Assembly (NCBI GenBank): GCA_947247005.1
Contig: OX365944.1
Location: 18,761,501 to 18,825,500 of the forward strand
Length of the DNA stretch: 64,000 nt
Reading direction: 5' to 3'
Source: Spisula solida
Taxonomy: Eukaryota > Mollusca > Bivalvia > Venerida > Mactridae
Position numbers and translations under genes: made by a program. The notes below the pieces were generated by a model. That model searched no databases, had not been told where the DNA came from, and saw only the letters and a list, made by a program, of their open reading frames with translations. Of this stretch, positions 1-12,400 are shown piece after piece (position 1 is the stretch's first letter; each line of letters begins with the position of its first letter).

Positions 1-230
1 GTTTCTTTGGAAATATGTGCAGCTTAATTTTTTTACATAAGTCAAAATATTTAAGTTTTCCACTAAGATGCTTTGTGCATACCACCCATAACTGTAAGTT
101 GTTAAGCTCTGAGTTTTATTTACAAACACACACGAACATACTTAAACTCGGACCTTGAGCTAAATATTTGCAAAATGTTTTATTGTGTCTAGAATTTCTT
201 TGCTGGTGTATCTAAACCAATGTACTAAAC

Positions 231-325
231 ATCGGACAGGTATAGCAGTACTCAACGTAAACGGACGAGCACAGGAAACATAAAAACAACACAGACCACC
301 ATTACATGGCACAATGCCTAACACA
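231..325. repeat. Dispersed repeat fragment (GACAGGGAAGGCAGCAC family)
   Basis: This segment resembles sequence at 13158-13260: both contain an ACTCAAC stretch followed by AAAAACAACACAGACC. Further relatives are seen at about 13018-13100, 41700-41770 and, in the opposite orientation, 15880-15945. Such multi-copy dispersal marks an interspersed repeat. Its class is not clear. Confidence 0.5.
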
Positions 326-381
326 CAATTATGTCTATACAATACAAGTAATTGTTGTTTGGACATCATGCACCCGTAGGT

Positions 382-473
382 CACTCGTAACTGTATCATT
401 GATAAAGAATAAAACATTTTTTTACAAAATTTATGTTATAATTTTTGTTTACTCTTTATTAATGATACATGTG
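382..473. mobile_element. hAT-like hairpin MITE, copy 1
   Basis: This is a short non-autonomous element whose ends are inverted copies of CACAGGTAACTGTATCATTG, here slightly decayed (CACTCGTAACTG at the left, GATACATGTG at the right). The interior is almost pure A/T. It is flanked by the near-identical octamers CCGTAGGT and CCGTATGT, read as an 8-bp target-site duplication. Three more copies lie at 1941, 36799 and 39652. An 8-bp duplication is characteristic of the hAT superfamily; no transposase is present. Confidence 0.75.
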
Positions 474-481
474 CCGTATGT

Positions 482-1940
482 CTGTTTATATTAAAACCAA
501 TATGGCATAGTGATTGTGAAAAAAACATTTACAAGGCTAAGCATGAGTGTTTGGTTTTCAATTGTTTCAGGATAAGAACCCACTGCGTACGTTAAATGGT
601 TTTATACATGTATATCATTATCAGCGCATATAGTCATGTGATAAAATGCTTGGCTTTTTTACTATTAAATCTTACAAAGTTATGTTATCTTATTAAATCT
701 GATCGTGTTTTTCAAACAATATTTGTGATACATTGTTAAACTTTTTACCAAACTTTGTAACAATTGTAACAATTAAGGGAAATAGTTTGTAGACGCTTTA
801 AAATTACTCGGTACATCAATTAGAAATCTAAACGTCAACGGTTCATAGACTATTCTTACTTTTAGTTATACTTAAGGAGAATAATTTTTGCAAAAAGATT
901 AGCTTTTTCGAAAAGAAAGAAAAACTGCAATAAAATAAATTGCTTTCATTTTCGTATCCATAAAGCCAAGTTTATTCTATCTTACACAAAGGGAGACAAA
1001 TCTGATAATTTCACTGTCATTAGGTTGTCTCCCTTTAATATTGCTTCTTGAACAAAGCATGTTAAGTTGTTACGTCCTTCAACAATATTTGAATACGAAA
1101 GAAATAACAAGAATAATAATAAAGACTTTATTTAAAGAGCTTGTGTGATATTGCAATACACATTTTTTCACTGAATCCTGTGAATGCCATCGCACAGTCG
1201 CAGCACCGATTGGTAGTAAACATGATGTTACTAAAAGTTATTTCTCGTGTGTCTATGTTCTATTGGATTGGACAGGCATAATACACGTAAATGTTTAAGC
1301 TAGAAAATAATGGTCAATCGGTTAAATTGTTTTTTTTTATATGGACCGTACAACAATTTAGTTAGTAATTGCATGTATATTAATAATATTTTTTCGTATT
1401 AGCATTTTCGACCCTTTTCAAGCATTCATACCAAACCAACCGATTTCCGAAAAAAAGTAAACTGACAACTCTACGTCGTTGCAATGGCATTCATAGGGCC
1501 CAGTAAAGCCAGTGGATTTTTGCCAATCTATGTTAAGTAAAAACGAATTGTGAATGGATTGATTTACTCATCATGTAGTTTAATCATGTTTTCTAGATAC
1601 AATGTACATACAATCATGTCATTGGGTAGACTCATGTTTTCTGATGCTATTTCTTGTTGCTTGTTATGTTTGTATGTTTATCATAATTCCTGTATTTATG
1701 CATTTTATACAAATATATTGATATGAATAAAACTATAATTTATAAATAAATATTTGGTTTTGGTATGCGACATCTATAAAGAGTCGCCCATACATATGCG
1801 TATAGTCAGTGTTGTTACCCCTAGCAACCGATGTCCAATGTAGTGTGGTACGATATAGTTGCATTGCTATTGGAGGGTTTTATAAACCTGTTAAAATACC
1901 TATGAAGTGTTGTCCGGTGGTAATTAAAAGCACAATTTAC
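482..1940. other. Gene-free AT-rich stretch
   Basis: No exon, long open frame or recognisable protein similarity was found on either strand. It contains a small hairpin at 988-1036 and AATAATAATAAAGACTTTATTT at about 1112-1133, which resembles the 3' tails of the retroelement at 16294-16393. Confidence 0.5.
988..1036. repeat. Short hairpin with AAAGGGAGACAA ends
   Basis: AAAGGGAGACAA at the left is mirrored by TTGTCTCCCTTT at the right, making a stem of 12 bp around a loop of roughly 25 bases. Hairpins of this kind are common in mollusc genomes. It is probably a miniature inverted-repeat element. Confidence 0.55.
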
Positions 1941-2064
1941 CACAGGTAACTGTATCATTGATTAAGAGTAAAAAAATGTAAATTTATATCATCATATTTA
2001 TTATGAATATATAAATTAAAAAAAAATTTTTTTTTACTCTTTATCAATGATACAGTTACCTGTG
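1941..2064. mobile_element. hAT-like hairpin MITE, copy 2 (perfect 8-bp TSD)
   Basis: The ends are CACAGGTAACTGTATCATTG and its inverse, so the whole element can fold into one hairpin with an A/T-only centre. The flanking octamer CAATTTAC is present on both sides exactly, a perfect target-site duplication. This is the best preserved copy of the family (others at 382, 36799 and 39652). Confidence 0.85.
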
Positions 2065-2593
2065 CAATTTACTGGGATTATATTCACCAATGTCCTGAGG
2101 TCGGCACGTCGTGTTACGTATGCATATATTATTCGTCTTTGAACTCTCGTTGGAACGTCTATCTACTCAGCTGCCGGAATCGTCTGTCATTGAGCTTCCG
2201 CTCGCGCCGTGACGTCATAAGGCATTCTGATTAAGTACCCCGGGACCACCCCCCGTTTTTTGGCCCGAAAATCGTAATTTATTCGATACAACAACATAAC
2301 AAAACAGTAGCTGCAAACAAGATAAATCGTCTCAAGAATGGTGAGGATCACTAATCTATAGTCCGCAGCTACGGTTTGAGTTTGCTTATGCAATAAAATT
2401 CTACAAAATTACTTGCGCAAACCTGTTTTGGTGTTGTTGCGATAGCCGAATGTTCTAATGCGATCAAACTTGGCATTACTCCGTTTTGGTAAATTTTCAA
2501 CTCCGGTAGCTAAACCGGGAGATTTACTGTACACACTCGATGCTTAAAGTACATAAACATGCACAACCTAAAAATACACCTATAACGACGCCG

Positions 2594-3365
2594 CTGTGGT
2601 ATACTGACACCGGATATTATTTGACCACTTAGGTATACTGACACCGGATATTGTTAGACCACTGTAGTATACTGACACCGGATGTTGTTAGACCACTGTG
2701 GTATACTGACACCGGATATTGTTAGACCACTGTGGTATACTGACACCGGATGTTGTTAGACCACTGTGGTATACTGACACCGGCTATTGTAAGACCACTG
2801 TGGTAGACTGACACCGGATATTGTAAGACCACTGAGGTAAACCGAACACCGGATATTGTTCGACCACTGAGGTATACCGTACGCCGGATATTGTAAGACG
2901 ATTGAGGTATACCGTACGCCGGATATTGTAAGACGATTGAGGTATACCGTACACAGGATATTGTAAGACGACTGTGGTATACCATACACTGGATATTGTA
3001 AGACGACTGAGGTATACCGTACACCGGATATTGTAAGACCACACTTGTATGCCGTACACCGGATATTGTAAGACGACACTTGAATGCCGTACACCGGATA
3101 TTGTAAGACCACACTTGTATGCCGTACACCGGATATTGTAAGACCACACTTGTATGCCGTACACCGGATATTGTAAGACCACTGTGGTATACCGTACACC
3201 GGATATTGTAAGACCACACTTGTATGCCGTACACCGGATATTGTAAGGCCACTGTGGTATACCGTACACCGGATATTGTAAGACCACTGTGGTATGCCGT
3301 ACACCGGATATTGTAAGACCACTGTGGTATACCGTACCCCGGATATTTTTATACAACTGTGGTAT
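2594..3365. repeat. Minisatellite, 34-35 bp unit, about 21 copies
   Basis: Units contain ACCGGATATTGTAAGACCAC followed by either TGTGGTATACC or ACTTGTATGCC, so at least two unit variants are mixed. The period is 34 bp at the left edge and 35 bp through most of the array. Because 35 is not a multiple of three and the unit carries no stop in any minus-strand phase, all three minus frames stay open for roughly 530-640 bp. These are artefacts of periodicity, not genes. Confidence 0.9.
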
Positions 3366-3698
3366 TGTCCTATTTTCACAATGTGAATTTGATACAAATG
3401 TATCTACACATCGATTTATGTGCTTGTTAAAAATATAAATGGTGCGGAATATTGTGATCTAATTGATGTACATGCTAGGTAGACGTGTTCTCATATTGTA
3501 TTTGACATGTACATTCGCACATTAATGTTTGAATGGCTTATTTGTTTGAATAAAATACATGTATGAACAGTGTATGATTTATGTATGATAATAAATACGA
3601 TCAGCTTGGAGTAATGGGTAAAGATAATTAACCAAAGAGACAAAGGAAAGAAGTGATACAGACTGTTTTATATTTCAAAAATTGGTTAGATAATATCT

Positions 3699-3739
3699 AA
3701 TACAATGTCACTAAGACCGGTTTTCCTGGAGAACGGCTC
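3699..3739 (-). repeat. Solo end of a TIR element (same family as 6738-7341)
   Basis: The reverse complement of this segment matches the left end of the element at 6738 over about 41 bases with one visible mismatch. It begins GAGCCGTTCTCCAGGAAAAC on the minus strand. The other end of this copy was not found. Confidence 0.6.
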
Positions 3740-4452
3740 TTCCCTTAACCTGTACGTATCCACAATAACAACAAACTACTTGGTATGGAAGTTCAACTTG
3801 TATATTGGTAGGAAGCACTTGGAACAAACCGCTGATCAATTACATTTTACATCATATTAGCAAACCATACAATATTCATTTATAACATACAATATAACAT
3901 GTAATACATTGGCAAAATGTGCACAATTTATTGCGTGACATTTTCCACATTTTTGCGAGCATTTTACCATTTATGCCGTTAATAGGCAAAACGTCAATAA
4001 ATAATACATATATATAATGTCGTTAATTCATTCATTAAATACAGCACTTTATACAGAATTCATTAGATGAATTCAACGTTTAACCATCTATATAAAATAT
4101 ACTGACAATATTTTAACATAATACGTAATAATGGTATCAAATAAAACGATGTTCATTGCGCCAATTTTTAAAAGACTCTAAATTTACGACCAGCGCGGTT
4201 TCTGTCCCAAAGCTGAATGGCAAATTCACACTTTACCCGCCAAAACTGACAATTTCATGCTTGAATTGTTATCAATACCTATACCGTATCTCTGATACTA
4301 CCATAACAATGGAAATTAATTTCCCTCTAATTCGTAAACTCAAACTAGGGTAATTATATATATTAATGTCCATAATCTGTACATAATACCGATGCGAATA
4401 TAATAATTATTGTAAAACACGAACCGGACCGTTTTCGTTGTATCGACAACTG

Positions 4453-4593
4453 CCCTGCGTTTAGGGAAAAATAACGTGACGCACGTATCGTACCTGGTAC
4501 GTACCAGGTACGAAACGTTTCGTACCGTTTGCGTACCAGGTACGAAACGTTGGTACGAAACGTGCGTCACGTGATTTTTCCTTGAACGCAGGG
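4453..4593. mobile_element. GC-richer hairpin element with internal GTACC palindromes
   Basis: The ends CCCTGCGTTTAGGGAAAAA and TTTTTCCTTGAACGCAGGG are imperfect inverted repeats. Just inside lie CGTGACGCACG and CGTGCGTCACG, also inverted. The centre contains repeated palindromic GGTACGTACC and ACCAGGTACG words. The whole piece can fold into a long branched hairpin. It is likely a MITE; no coding capacity. Confidence 0.65.
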
Positions 4594-5326
4594 ATGGACT
4601 CTGATTCGTTCAAATATAAAAACGTTTTTTTGGGGCCTATGTAAATACAGTATTTGATATCAGATGAGTATTTGGGCAATAAATGTAACCCTACAATACA
4701 TTCATGTAGATAGTTTTGACTCGGTAAGCTTTTATTTTGTCTAATTTGTCTAAATGTCCGTGTTTCATGTCTGTTATGCTGTGTTTACGATTGAATCGTA
4801 ACATTCAACGTGCATCACGTTCATACGCATTAATGCAGGACAAAGCCGAGTAGCTACGGGCGTGCAGAACGATCGTGGGCATTCCGTAAGAGTATTCCTG
4901 TCTTCAGAATTCAAGAATAAACATACATAATACGCAAAACTGTTACACTCGTCTGCTGATTATTGTTAATTCGCCATTTTTGCCGGATCATTTGCGTTAC
5001 GTTAGCCGGATCCGCATCGTTAAGCCGGACCTTGTGCGTTTTGCCGATACAGTGCGAATTGGTTAAACGGTGTTTGAATGTTAATTTACGCACACAGTGA
5101 CTCTTTTCCTGTACTTAGGTAAATCTGTTGGTTGTGTTTGAATCCTTGTCATGGAATAATCCTTCTGTATGATCAAACGGTTCTCTAATTTTACACAAAA
5201 CTAAATCACGGGATTTAATTATCATTAATAAGCTGAGATACAAAACAATACGTATAACATCATAATTATGTGCCTCACTAATATGTCATTTACCGCAAAG
5301 TTCATTCCTTTTAGAATCAACCTTTG

Positions 5327-5742
5327 ACAGTGTGGACATACCACGTGGTATGTGACGTAAAGTTTGGCTAATAACGCAAGTACAAATCTGTCAACAAAAA
5401 GTAAAAAATCAACCGTAAGTGTTTTATTCTTCAAATCAAATGACCGATTTTAACGAGACACCATGTCATTAATATTGTTGTGCAAATGTTTACATTTTTG
5501 CCTGAAACCGACATAACTCCTTTTCGGGCGTTTGAGCCGGTTTCGGACAAAATGTGCCATATTGTTGAAAATATTAACTTTCGTGGACAGTACTCATTTT
5601 CGACTTCGGCGTCGGTGATATTTCGTTAAAATCGGTCGAAGAACAAAATATTTCCGGTCGTTTTTAACCTTTTGTTTCCAGATTTTAACTTGCGTTCTTA
5701 GCCAAAAATTACGTCACATATCACGTGGTATGTCCACACTGT
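5327..5742. mobile_element. TIR element with CACGTG-containing ends
   Basis: The left end ACAGTGTGGACATACCACGT is mirrored at the right by ACGTGGTATGTCCACACTGT. The inversion continues inward through TGACGTAA and TTTGGCTAA-like sequence. The centre carries nothing recognisable. The terminal words resemble those of the foldback at 7981-8404, suggesting a common family. Confidence 0.75.
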
Positions 5743-6737
5743 TTAACTGAGTAAATGAACATCCTACCTGATCACAACGTTCCCATGGCAACTTCAATAC
5801 TCTCTCGTAAAGTCTATTACAATAACGCGAGAATGTGTTCACACATACTAGGGATAAAAACGAGAGAATAAATATATTTGATTTTGCATTAGTGAATAAA
5901 TCAGATTCAAAGGGTGTGTTTAATCTTCTGTCATGACCGGAATGAATTCTTTTCTTTTTTGGAATTGTACTGAGCAGATACATGAGAGAAAGTGGACCCG
6001 CTAACGGAAAGCACATACGTTCAGCTGAATCATGGTAAGTGGTATTTGAGACTCACTGTCATAGATTGTGTGCCGCAGACGATTTCACCATAGATATAAT
6101 ATAATGCATTTATTGACATTGAATGAATATTGTGTAATGTTTCTATGACATCACATGGTTCTTTTAAACACAACGATTGTTGTTGACTTTTATGCATAGT
6201 TATTGTCATTAAAACACCATTATTACATAGATTCTGTACAGTGTCTTTAATAAACGGATCATATAAGATGCCGTATCTAAAGAAGAGAAAACGATACGCG
6301 TAACTTAACGCGCAGCCGAAGATGTCACAGTGGCTAACGAATTATTTACACGCGTCGTTGTCATCATGTTTATTCTGAACAGTTATTCTAAAGGTGATGC
6401 GTCGAGTACACGTGTTTGTTACAAGTTCATCAATCAACAAGGAAATGTCTTATATTTCTATCATTTGTATAAAAATTTGATCTCGTTTCGTAAAGATGGT
6501 TGGGGAATTTATTATTTCACAGGTATATTTTAATAATTTGATTTATTTCGTTTATTATATTTAGAGTTTTCAAAAGTTTTCGAAAATGTTCACACTTGAT
6601 ATACACATGCACTGTGTACAATGATAAATTAGATTATTATTTCAGTTTAATTCTTTACAAACAGTATGTCAGGATTTCTTTTCTTTTTCCTTGTTTTTTT
6701 ATCTTTTCACATTCTCTTGCGACTTTCTTTTACATAT

Positions 6738-7341
6738 GAGCCGTTCTCCAGGAAAACCGGGCTTAGTGACATTGTATTTGTATTCATGTAATAAGGTTAA
6801 GAAAACCCTCTTAAATGAAAAAAGTCATGCTCTTTGATTCAAGTTAAAGTTCTTGGATAATATAGAACTATGTCTAAGATTTATTTTTTCTCATGAATCA
6901 TGTTAAAATATCTTCTGTCGTTGCTATGGTCACCAATTTCTGAAGAGTATCCATATTGAGAAAACGAGGGGTTAGTGGTTGAAAACAGTAGCTACGTCTC
7001 CCTAAAAGCTTAAATTAACAATTTAGATTTGTTTTATTAAAAAAGGAGTATAATTCTAAAACATGATACAATTTTGGAAAGTTTACGTCTTGAACTCATC
7101 AAATACTAGATTTATGAACTTCTTGTTAACGTAACGTCAAATAACGTTTGAATGACGTCTGCGACGTCACTAACAAAGTAAGAGGGATTGGTTAGTTTTA
7201 AAAGTCTGTAACTTTGTAATTTGATGTTATGTTTTGCTCAAATTTTCAGAAATTGTTCAAAAGAGTCTTGTCTTTCTAATGCTAAATTATCATGATTTTC
7301 AAATTCTTGTCACTAAGCCCGGTTTTCCTGGAGAACGGCTC
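6738..7341. mobile_element. TIR element, 604 bp, 33-bp inverted ends
   Basis: The left end GAGCCGTTCTCCAGGAAAAC (continuing CGGGCTTAGTGACA) has its exact inverse at the right end. The flanks show only an AT dinucleotide in common, so the target duplication is uncertain. Open frames across 7234-7600 are low-complexity Phe/Leu/Ser runs from pyrimidine-rich DNA and do not look like a transposase. A solo end of the same family is at 3699-3739. Confidence 0.7.
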
Positions 7342-7861
7342 ATTATTTTTTCAGTATGTATATCTATATTTCTTTATTTTGTTCTTTCTTCGGTTGCTCA
7401 GTCTACTTTATTTCTTTCTTGTCTCTTTCTTATTTTTTTCCGCGGTTCTTGCTTTTCTTCCTTTAATTTTTTCCTTTTTTGTATCGCTTGCAACCAGAAA
7501 TTGCGCAACATCTCTATGTATAGAATCAGACATAACATCTATACGACCGGGTCAACATTTAGATATGTTTGTATTGTCTGACATCAACCTTTATTCATAG
7601 AAATGTTATATTTGTAACAATATCGAATCTACAATAATCGCATGTGGTCAAACTCAATCAACAGTCATAAATGAATGACTTAGTATAAGTAATTGTGAAC
7701 AACTAATCGATCGTAGTTGTAGGAGCGTTCGTTATTTTTGTCCTGGTTTTGTAATAACGAGAGGTTATGGAACATCATAACTGCGTTCTACCAATACTTC
7801 TTTATTACACGGCGATGTAGACGTGTCAGTTGGTTTAAGCGCCTTTCAAAGTTAGTTGTGT

Positions 7862-8487
7862 GTACTGTCCAATTAGGATATGTTGACAGTGACGTTGCAG
7901 TTTACATGTACGCAACACATAACAGCCATTGTCTGAACAGGTAGAGCGAAAATAGTATTGAAAGTATAGATGTTTGTATAACAGTGTAGCAATACCACGT
8001 GACTTTTGGCTACAGTTACAAGAAGAAATTTGATAAACATTGGAAAATAAAATAGTCATAAATATTTTATTTCTTGATCGATTTCTATGATATATACACC
8101 ACGCTTAGGAGACAATTATTTGCTTTCCATGAAATATAAAATATTTTTCATCGGCTGTGCCGTTTTGTCCATTACCTTGTGAAACCATGGAACGTGTAGG
8201 TTCCACAGGGTAATGGAAAAATCGGTAATACTCCTGAAAAAGATCTTATATTTCACGGAAAGCAAATGCTTTTCCCCTTAGCGTGGCGTATATTTTATAG
8301 AAATCGATGAAGAAATAAAATACTTATGGCTATATTTGTGTTCCAATGTTTACAAATTTCTACTTGTAACTGTAGTCAAAAGCCACGTGGTATTGCTACA
8401 CTGTATAAGCGGCTTTATAATTGGTTTATCGCCGTTATAGTGGACTCGACCGCTGCGTCACTGGATTCTTACCCTGACTGGACTATA
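7862..8487. mobile_element. Family-2 TIR MITE split by a nested insertion
   Basis: The left part (7862-7980) and right part (8405-8487) match the two halves of the roughly 200-bp MITEs at 17411, 24580, 26740 and 48785. Shared words include GACAGTGACGTTGCAGTTTA and GACCGCTGCGTCACTG, with terminal CCTGACTGGACTAT. The two parts are separated by the 424-bp foldback at 7981-8404. Confidence 0.8.
7981..8404. mobile_element. Foldback element inserted inside a MITE
   Basis: The element begins ACAGTGTAGCAATACCACGT and ends with the inverse ACGTGGTATTGCTACACTGT. The inverted similarity extends inward through most of its length (TTTTGGCTACAGTTACAAG-type, AAATATTTTATTTCTT-type and TTTGCTTTCC-type words on both arms), so it is nearly one long hairpin with a loop near 8180-8200. 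The trinucleotide ATA flanks both ends, a possible target duplication. An open frame at 8326-8604 crosses the right arm and is not a gene. Confidence 0.75.
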
Positions 8488-8995
8488 CTTTACATTTCGT
8501 GCAGTATGCCTAGAGTAGTCTGTTGGTTATGTGCTTTAAATGTTGATGATATGCTTTTTATAGTTAGTGACGTATATAATTATGCCATTTCGAGTAGCAG
8601 TTAAGTCAGTTGGTGGTGTGCATTTTACAGTTCGTTCAGTAGATAAATCTGCTGACGGTGTGAGTTTCACAGTTTGTAATATGTGTGTAACATTCACCAA
8701 CTGATTTATCTACTGCATGAAATGTCAAATTTACACCACTAACATTGCCGTTTAAGAAGTATGCATTCGATATTCGAAAAGGTAAGAGATGACTAGACAT
8801 TACCAGGTAATTATAGTTTGTGGAAGAACAGTCTCTGTGGCTTCATAACAGATTGTCCGCATCGAGTGCGCGGGTTCGGTGTTACTGCATGGCAACGTCA
8901 TAATACGTCACGGGCTCGGATCGAGTTCCTGTAATCTAGTTCCCGCCCATAAGCTTGCCTGGGGACAGGAACCAAACGCACCGCGTATAAACCAA

Positions 8996-9131
8996 ATCAC
9001 TGTACTCATTATTGCAATCCTATATAATTCAACGTGTACTCATTATTGTGATTGAAACATCCGGTGATTATCCATCACTGTACTCATTATTGCAATCCTA
9101 TATAATTCAACGTGTACTCATTATTGCGATA
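8996..9131. repeat. Tandem duplication, about 78 bp period
   Basis: The word ATCACTGTACTCATTATTGC, followed by an AATCCTATATAATTC word, occurs at about 8996 and again at about 9074. It is a simple two-copy duplication 0.3 kb upstream of the first recognisable exon of the NWD-like gene. Confidence 0.65.
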
Positions 9132-9443
9132 ATCGGAAATTGGCTCGTTTATACACTGTGAAACTATAATACCCAATGCTCAAACAACTAGACTACTAGC
9201 GACCTGTTTAAACATAAAACATTGTACAATTCACAGTAAGATCATTATTTTTATGACATGTTGCATCTGTCGGGTACAAGTGCTTTTTTGATGATTCTCC
9301 TGTAGTTTGTGTGACATTAATGAGACAAAACATCACCCATTGTGTTAAAGTTATTGCTATTGCTGTTAATGACATTGTCTCTTATTGTTTCTCACACCGA
9401 TATCCTAGTGTGACCATAAAGTATTTCATCTTTTCTATTACAG

Positions 9444-12400
9444 AATTGATACTGGTGTCAATCGGTTGTCACGACAACTCGTCCATATGCTCGAAATGAT
9501 TAACCCAGATGACTTCCATAATATACTGACAGGACAACTTGGATGCATACCTAAATTACCTCCAAATGTTGTCAAAATATTTGTCTGTGCCAACCCTGGA
9601 GGTAGGTAGAAATAGTTCAACCCCTTAAGTTTGGTTGTTTTTAGCTCCCCAGTCACATAGTGACAAGGTAAGCTATTGTGATCTCTCTCCGTCCGTCGCC
9701 AGTGCCTGAGGTTGTCCTTTCTAAAATTAGCTAAAAGAATTTTAATCCATGCAGAAATCCGGTTGTCATGGCAACTGATAAAAAATCTTATAAAAAATCA
9801 TAAAAATCAACCACTGGCCAGATTTCGAAATAATTTTACAGAAATAGTTGTTAGGTGACCCTCTTACAAAATTGACATTTTTGTCTTGATTCGTAAAAAA
9901 ACATGGCCGCCAGTGGGTGGGGCGCTGTTTTTCCCTATATACCTAATGCTAATAGGTATTGTATTGTATTTACTATAACTTGGGAAGTTTATTTTGTTTC
10001 GTGTTTTCATACACAATTTTATTCACTATTACCGTTGTAATTGTACATGTTTCAATTTATACCGTATTTTCAATAATTTTGACTTGACTCAGTGACTATA
10101 CATAATTATGTACATGCATTATTACTGTTGCCATTGTATGTTTAAATTTGTATTGTAAATATTTGTAATGCTCATAGACTGTAAAGTCTTATGTATTGGA
10201 AAATAAACTATATCATTACCTAAACTAATTATAACCCATGCAGAACTCTGGTTGTCATGGCAACCGATAGGAAAATCTTTTAAAAAATCGTAAAAAATCA
10301 TCCGCTGGCAAGATTTCAAAATAACTTTACAGAAATAGTTGCTGAGTGACCCTTTTACAAAATTGACATTTTTATCAAATACATCGCCGCCAGTGGGTGG
10401 GGCCCTGTTTTCCCTATATATCTTTTGTAAAATATTTTAAAATCTTCTTCTCTAAAAGTACTGGTATTTCATGTTAAATGTGTAACAATGTTCCTTGGGT
10501 TATACTTTCTAAATATTGCATAAATAATTATAATCCATGCAGATCTCTGGTTGCAATGGCAACCGATAAGAAAAACTTTTTTAAAAAAACATGAAAAGTA
10601 TAGTTCTACTGCATCAATGTGCACAGGTGAGCGACCTAGGGCCCTGTATGTCCTCCTGTATAGAGGTTGTTTCAATGGAGAGGTCAGGAGAGTTGGTGAT
10701 GCATGTAAATTACCAACCTTACCCTGAGTACATTTCTTTTGGAATAAGCGGAATCCATGCGCGCGGCTATAGACATGATCCCAATAGGTGACAGTTTTAT
10801 CATGACAAATGTCACCAATGTAACAGGGATGTTTTCTAGCATAGTAAAGTTTGGCAGAATTGGCCTCAATCTGATTAAAATCATATCCTCAAACCTGCTA
10901 CGCATGAGCCGTAAGAAAGATCAAGTACTTTAGTCAGATTAAATGGACCTGAGACTTAATTAATGGCATATTTCACGACCTTTTATCGTTAATCAAGTAT
11001 TTTCATTCAACAGCATTCCGACGTATCAAATACCCACGAAGTCCTTGCCGAAGTAAAATCAATGTCAGGGATAAAATGCGCTAAATATGATCAAAGATAA
11101 TATTCAGTTGCACACGACTTTGTCTCAATTCATGCGCTGTAGAACTAAGATAAAACCTGCGTTTATAGACCACCTACGGAGAAAGACCATCATTTTCGTA
11201 TCCCGGCTGATTGTTTCAATGATAGTAAACATTGTCCACTAATACCACTGCTCACATGGGGGATATTTACATATATCTTTAGCTGCATGCCGATCAAAGG
11301 TCACCAAATTGCGTGTTCATTGCGTTTTATTTAAGCTGACTTGTACTTTTAGAATTATTAGTCTTCTTTCAAAAGTAATGACAAAATATATACACGTACT
11401 TTAGCACGTATTCAAACTAGTTTATACATTTACAAACGCCGATCCTCTGCAATAACATCCTGCAGAACTTGATTTAACACTAACTATATACATCAGGAAT
11501 TAGAATTAGACAGACGATTCTTCCCGACAGGCGGGAATTATACGACCTTATCGACTCCGAGTCCCGGGGAATAGACTTTCGTCCGGGAATTTCTACACCG
11601 CGAAAGACGACAGTGATACTTTTATTCGTGTTTTAATAAAGTACCCGGATGAAAAAACTATGCGCCACGGTGGGGATTTAGACAGTAAGCATTGTCTCCT
11701 TGGTGGAAATTTAGACATCTAAAATTGAAAATGTCTAATTCCCCTAGGTCGCCCCCCCCCCCCGGCGGGCAAAATATTGACTGGTGCATAATCGCACATT
11801 GACATGGTGCTGTGTAAGAATACAATGGACCGATGTTTGGCAAGTTGCTAATATTTGACAAATAAACAGTATAAGGACAGATTTACTGGATATGAAATAT
11901 CGTGTCTGTGACCCATAAATGCGCTTCACCAGTATTCCCTCTATCTGGCCCCGATCTCCCTAAGCATCTCAATCTGAGCAAGATCTCATCTCAAATATTG
12001 CCATGTGTTTTCATGTTAATTTCAAAGAGTTGTTGGACTCAAAGTTAGTATCACTAAACAGAAATGTTATTCTGAGTTTATTACAGTAAAATTTTAAGAG
12101 ATGAAGCTTCAGATTTATATGAGTTGAGAGATTCGGGCCAGATATCCGTAAACTTAAAGGTGAACAAAGATAGTTTATTAGCTACATGCATGGCAGACCT
12201 GGCCCTAATCTCTCGAAGCATCTCAAGTAGAAATCTCAACTCAAATTGAGATTTTGCTCAAGTCAAGAGTATAAATATTCGTAAGTTTTATGCTCAAAAT
12301 ATTTACTGTAATAAACTCAGAACAATGTTTTGTGGTGCCAACTTTCAGAGTCTTGTCTCCCATGGACATTATCTCAAAGACACATGACAGTATTTGAGAT

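Noticed and set aside
2722..3397. Three overlapping minus-strand open frames of 176-213 codons
   Set aside because: They are the same 35-bp minisatellite read in three phases. The peptides are periodic and have no independent composition.
5714..6016. 100-codon minus-strand frame
   Set aside because: It starts inside the right end of the TIR element at 5327-5742 and shows no recognisable domain.
6330..6533. 67-codon plus frame as an upstream first exon of the NWD-like gene
   Set aside because: It has no resemblance to NWD N-termini and no clear donor with the two-base phase that exon 1 at 9444 would need.
7234..7600. Two overlapping plus frames of about 102-115 codons, membrane-like
   Set aside because: The hydrophobic Phe/Leu/Ser composition comes from a pyrimidine-rich tract, and the frames cross the end of a TIR element.
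8326..8604. 92-codon plus frame
   Set aside because: It lies in the right arm of the foldback element and the right half of a family-2 MITE; the same peptide pieces recur in other MITE copies.
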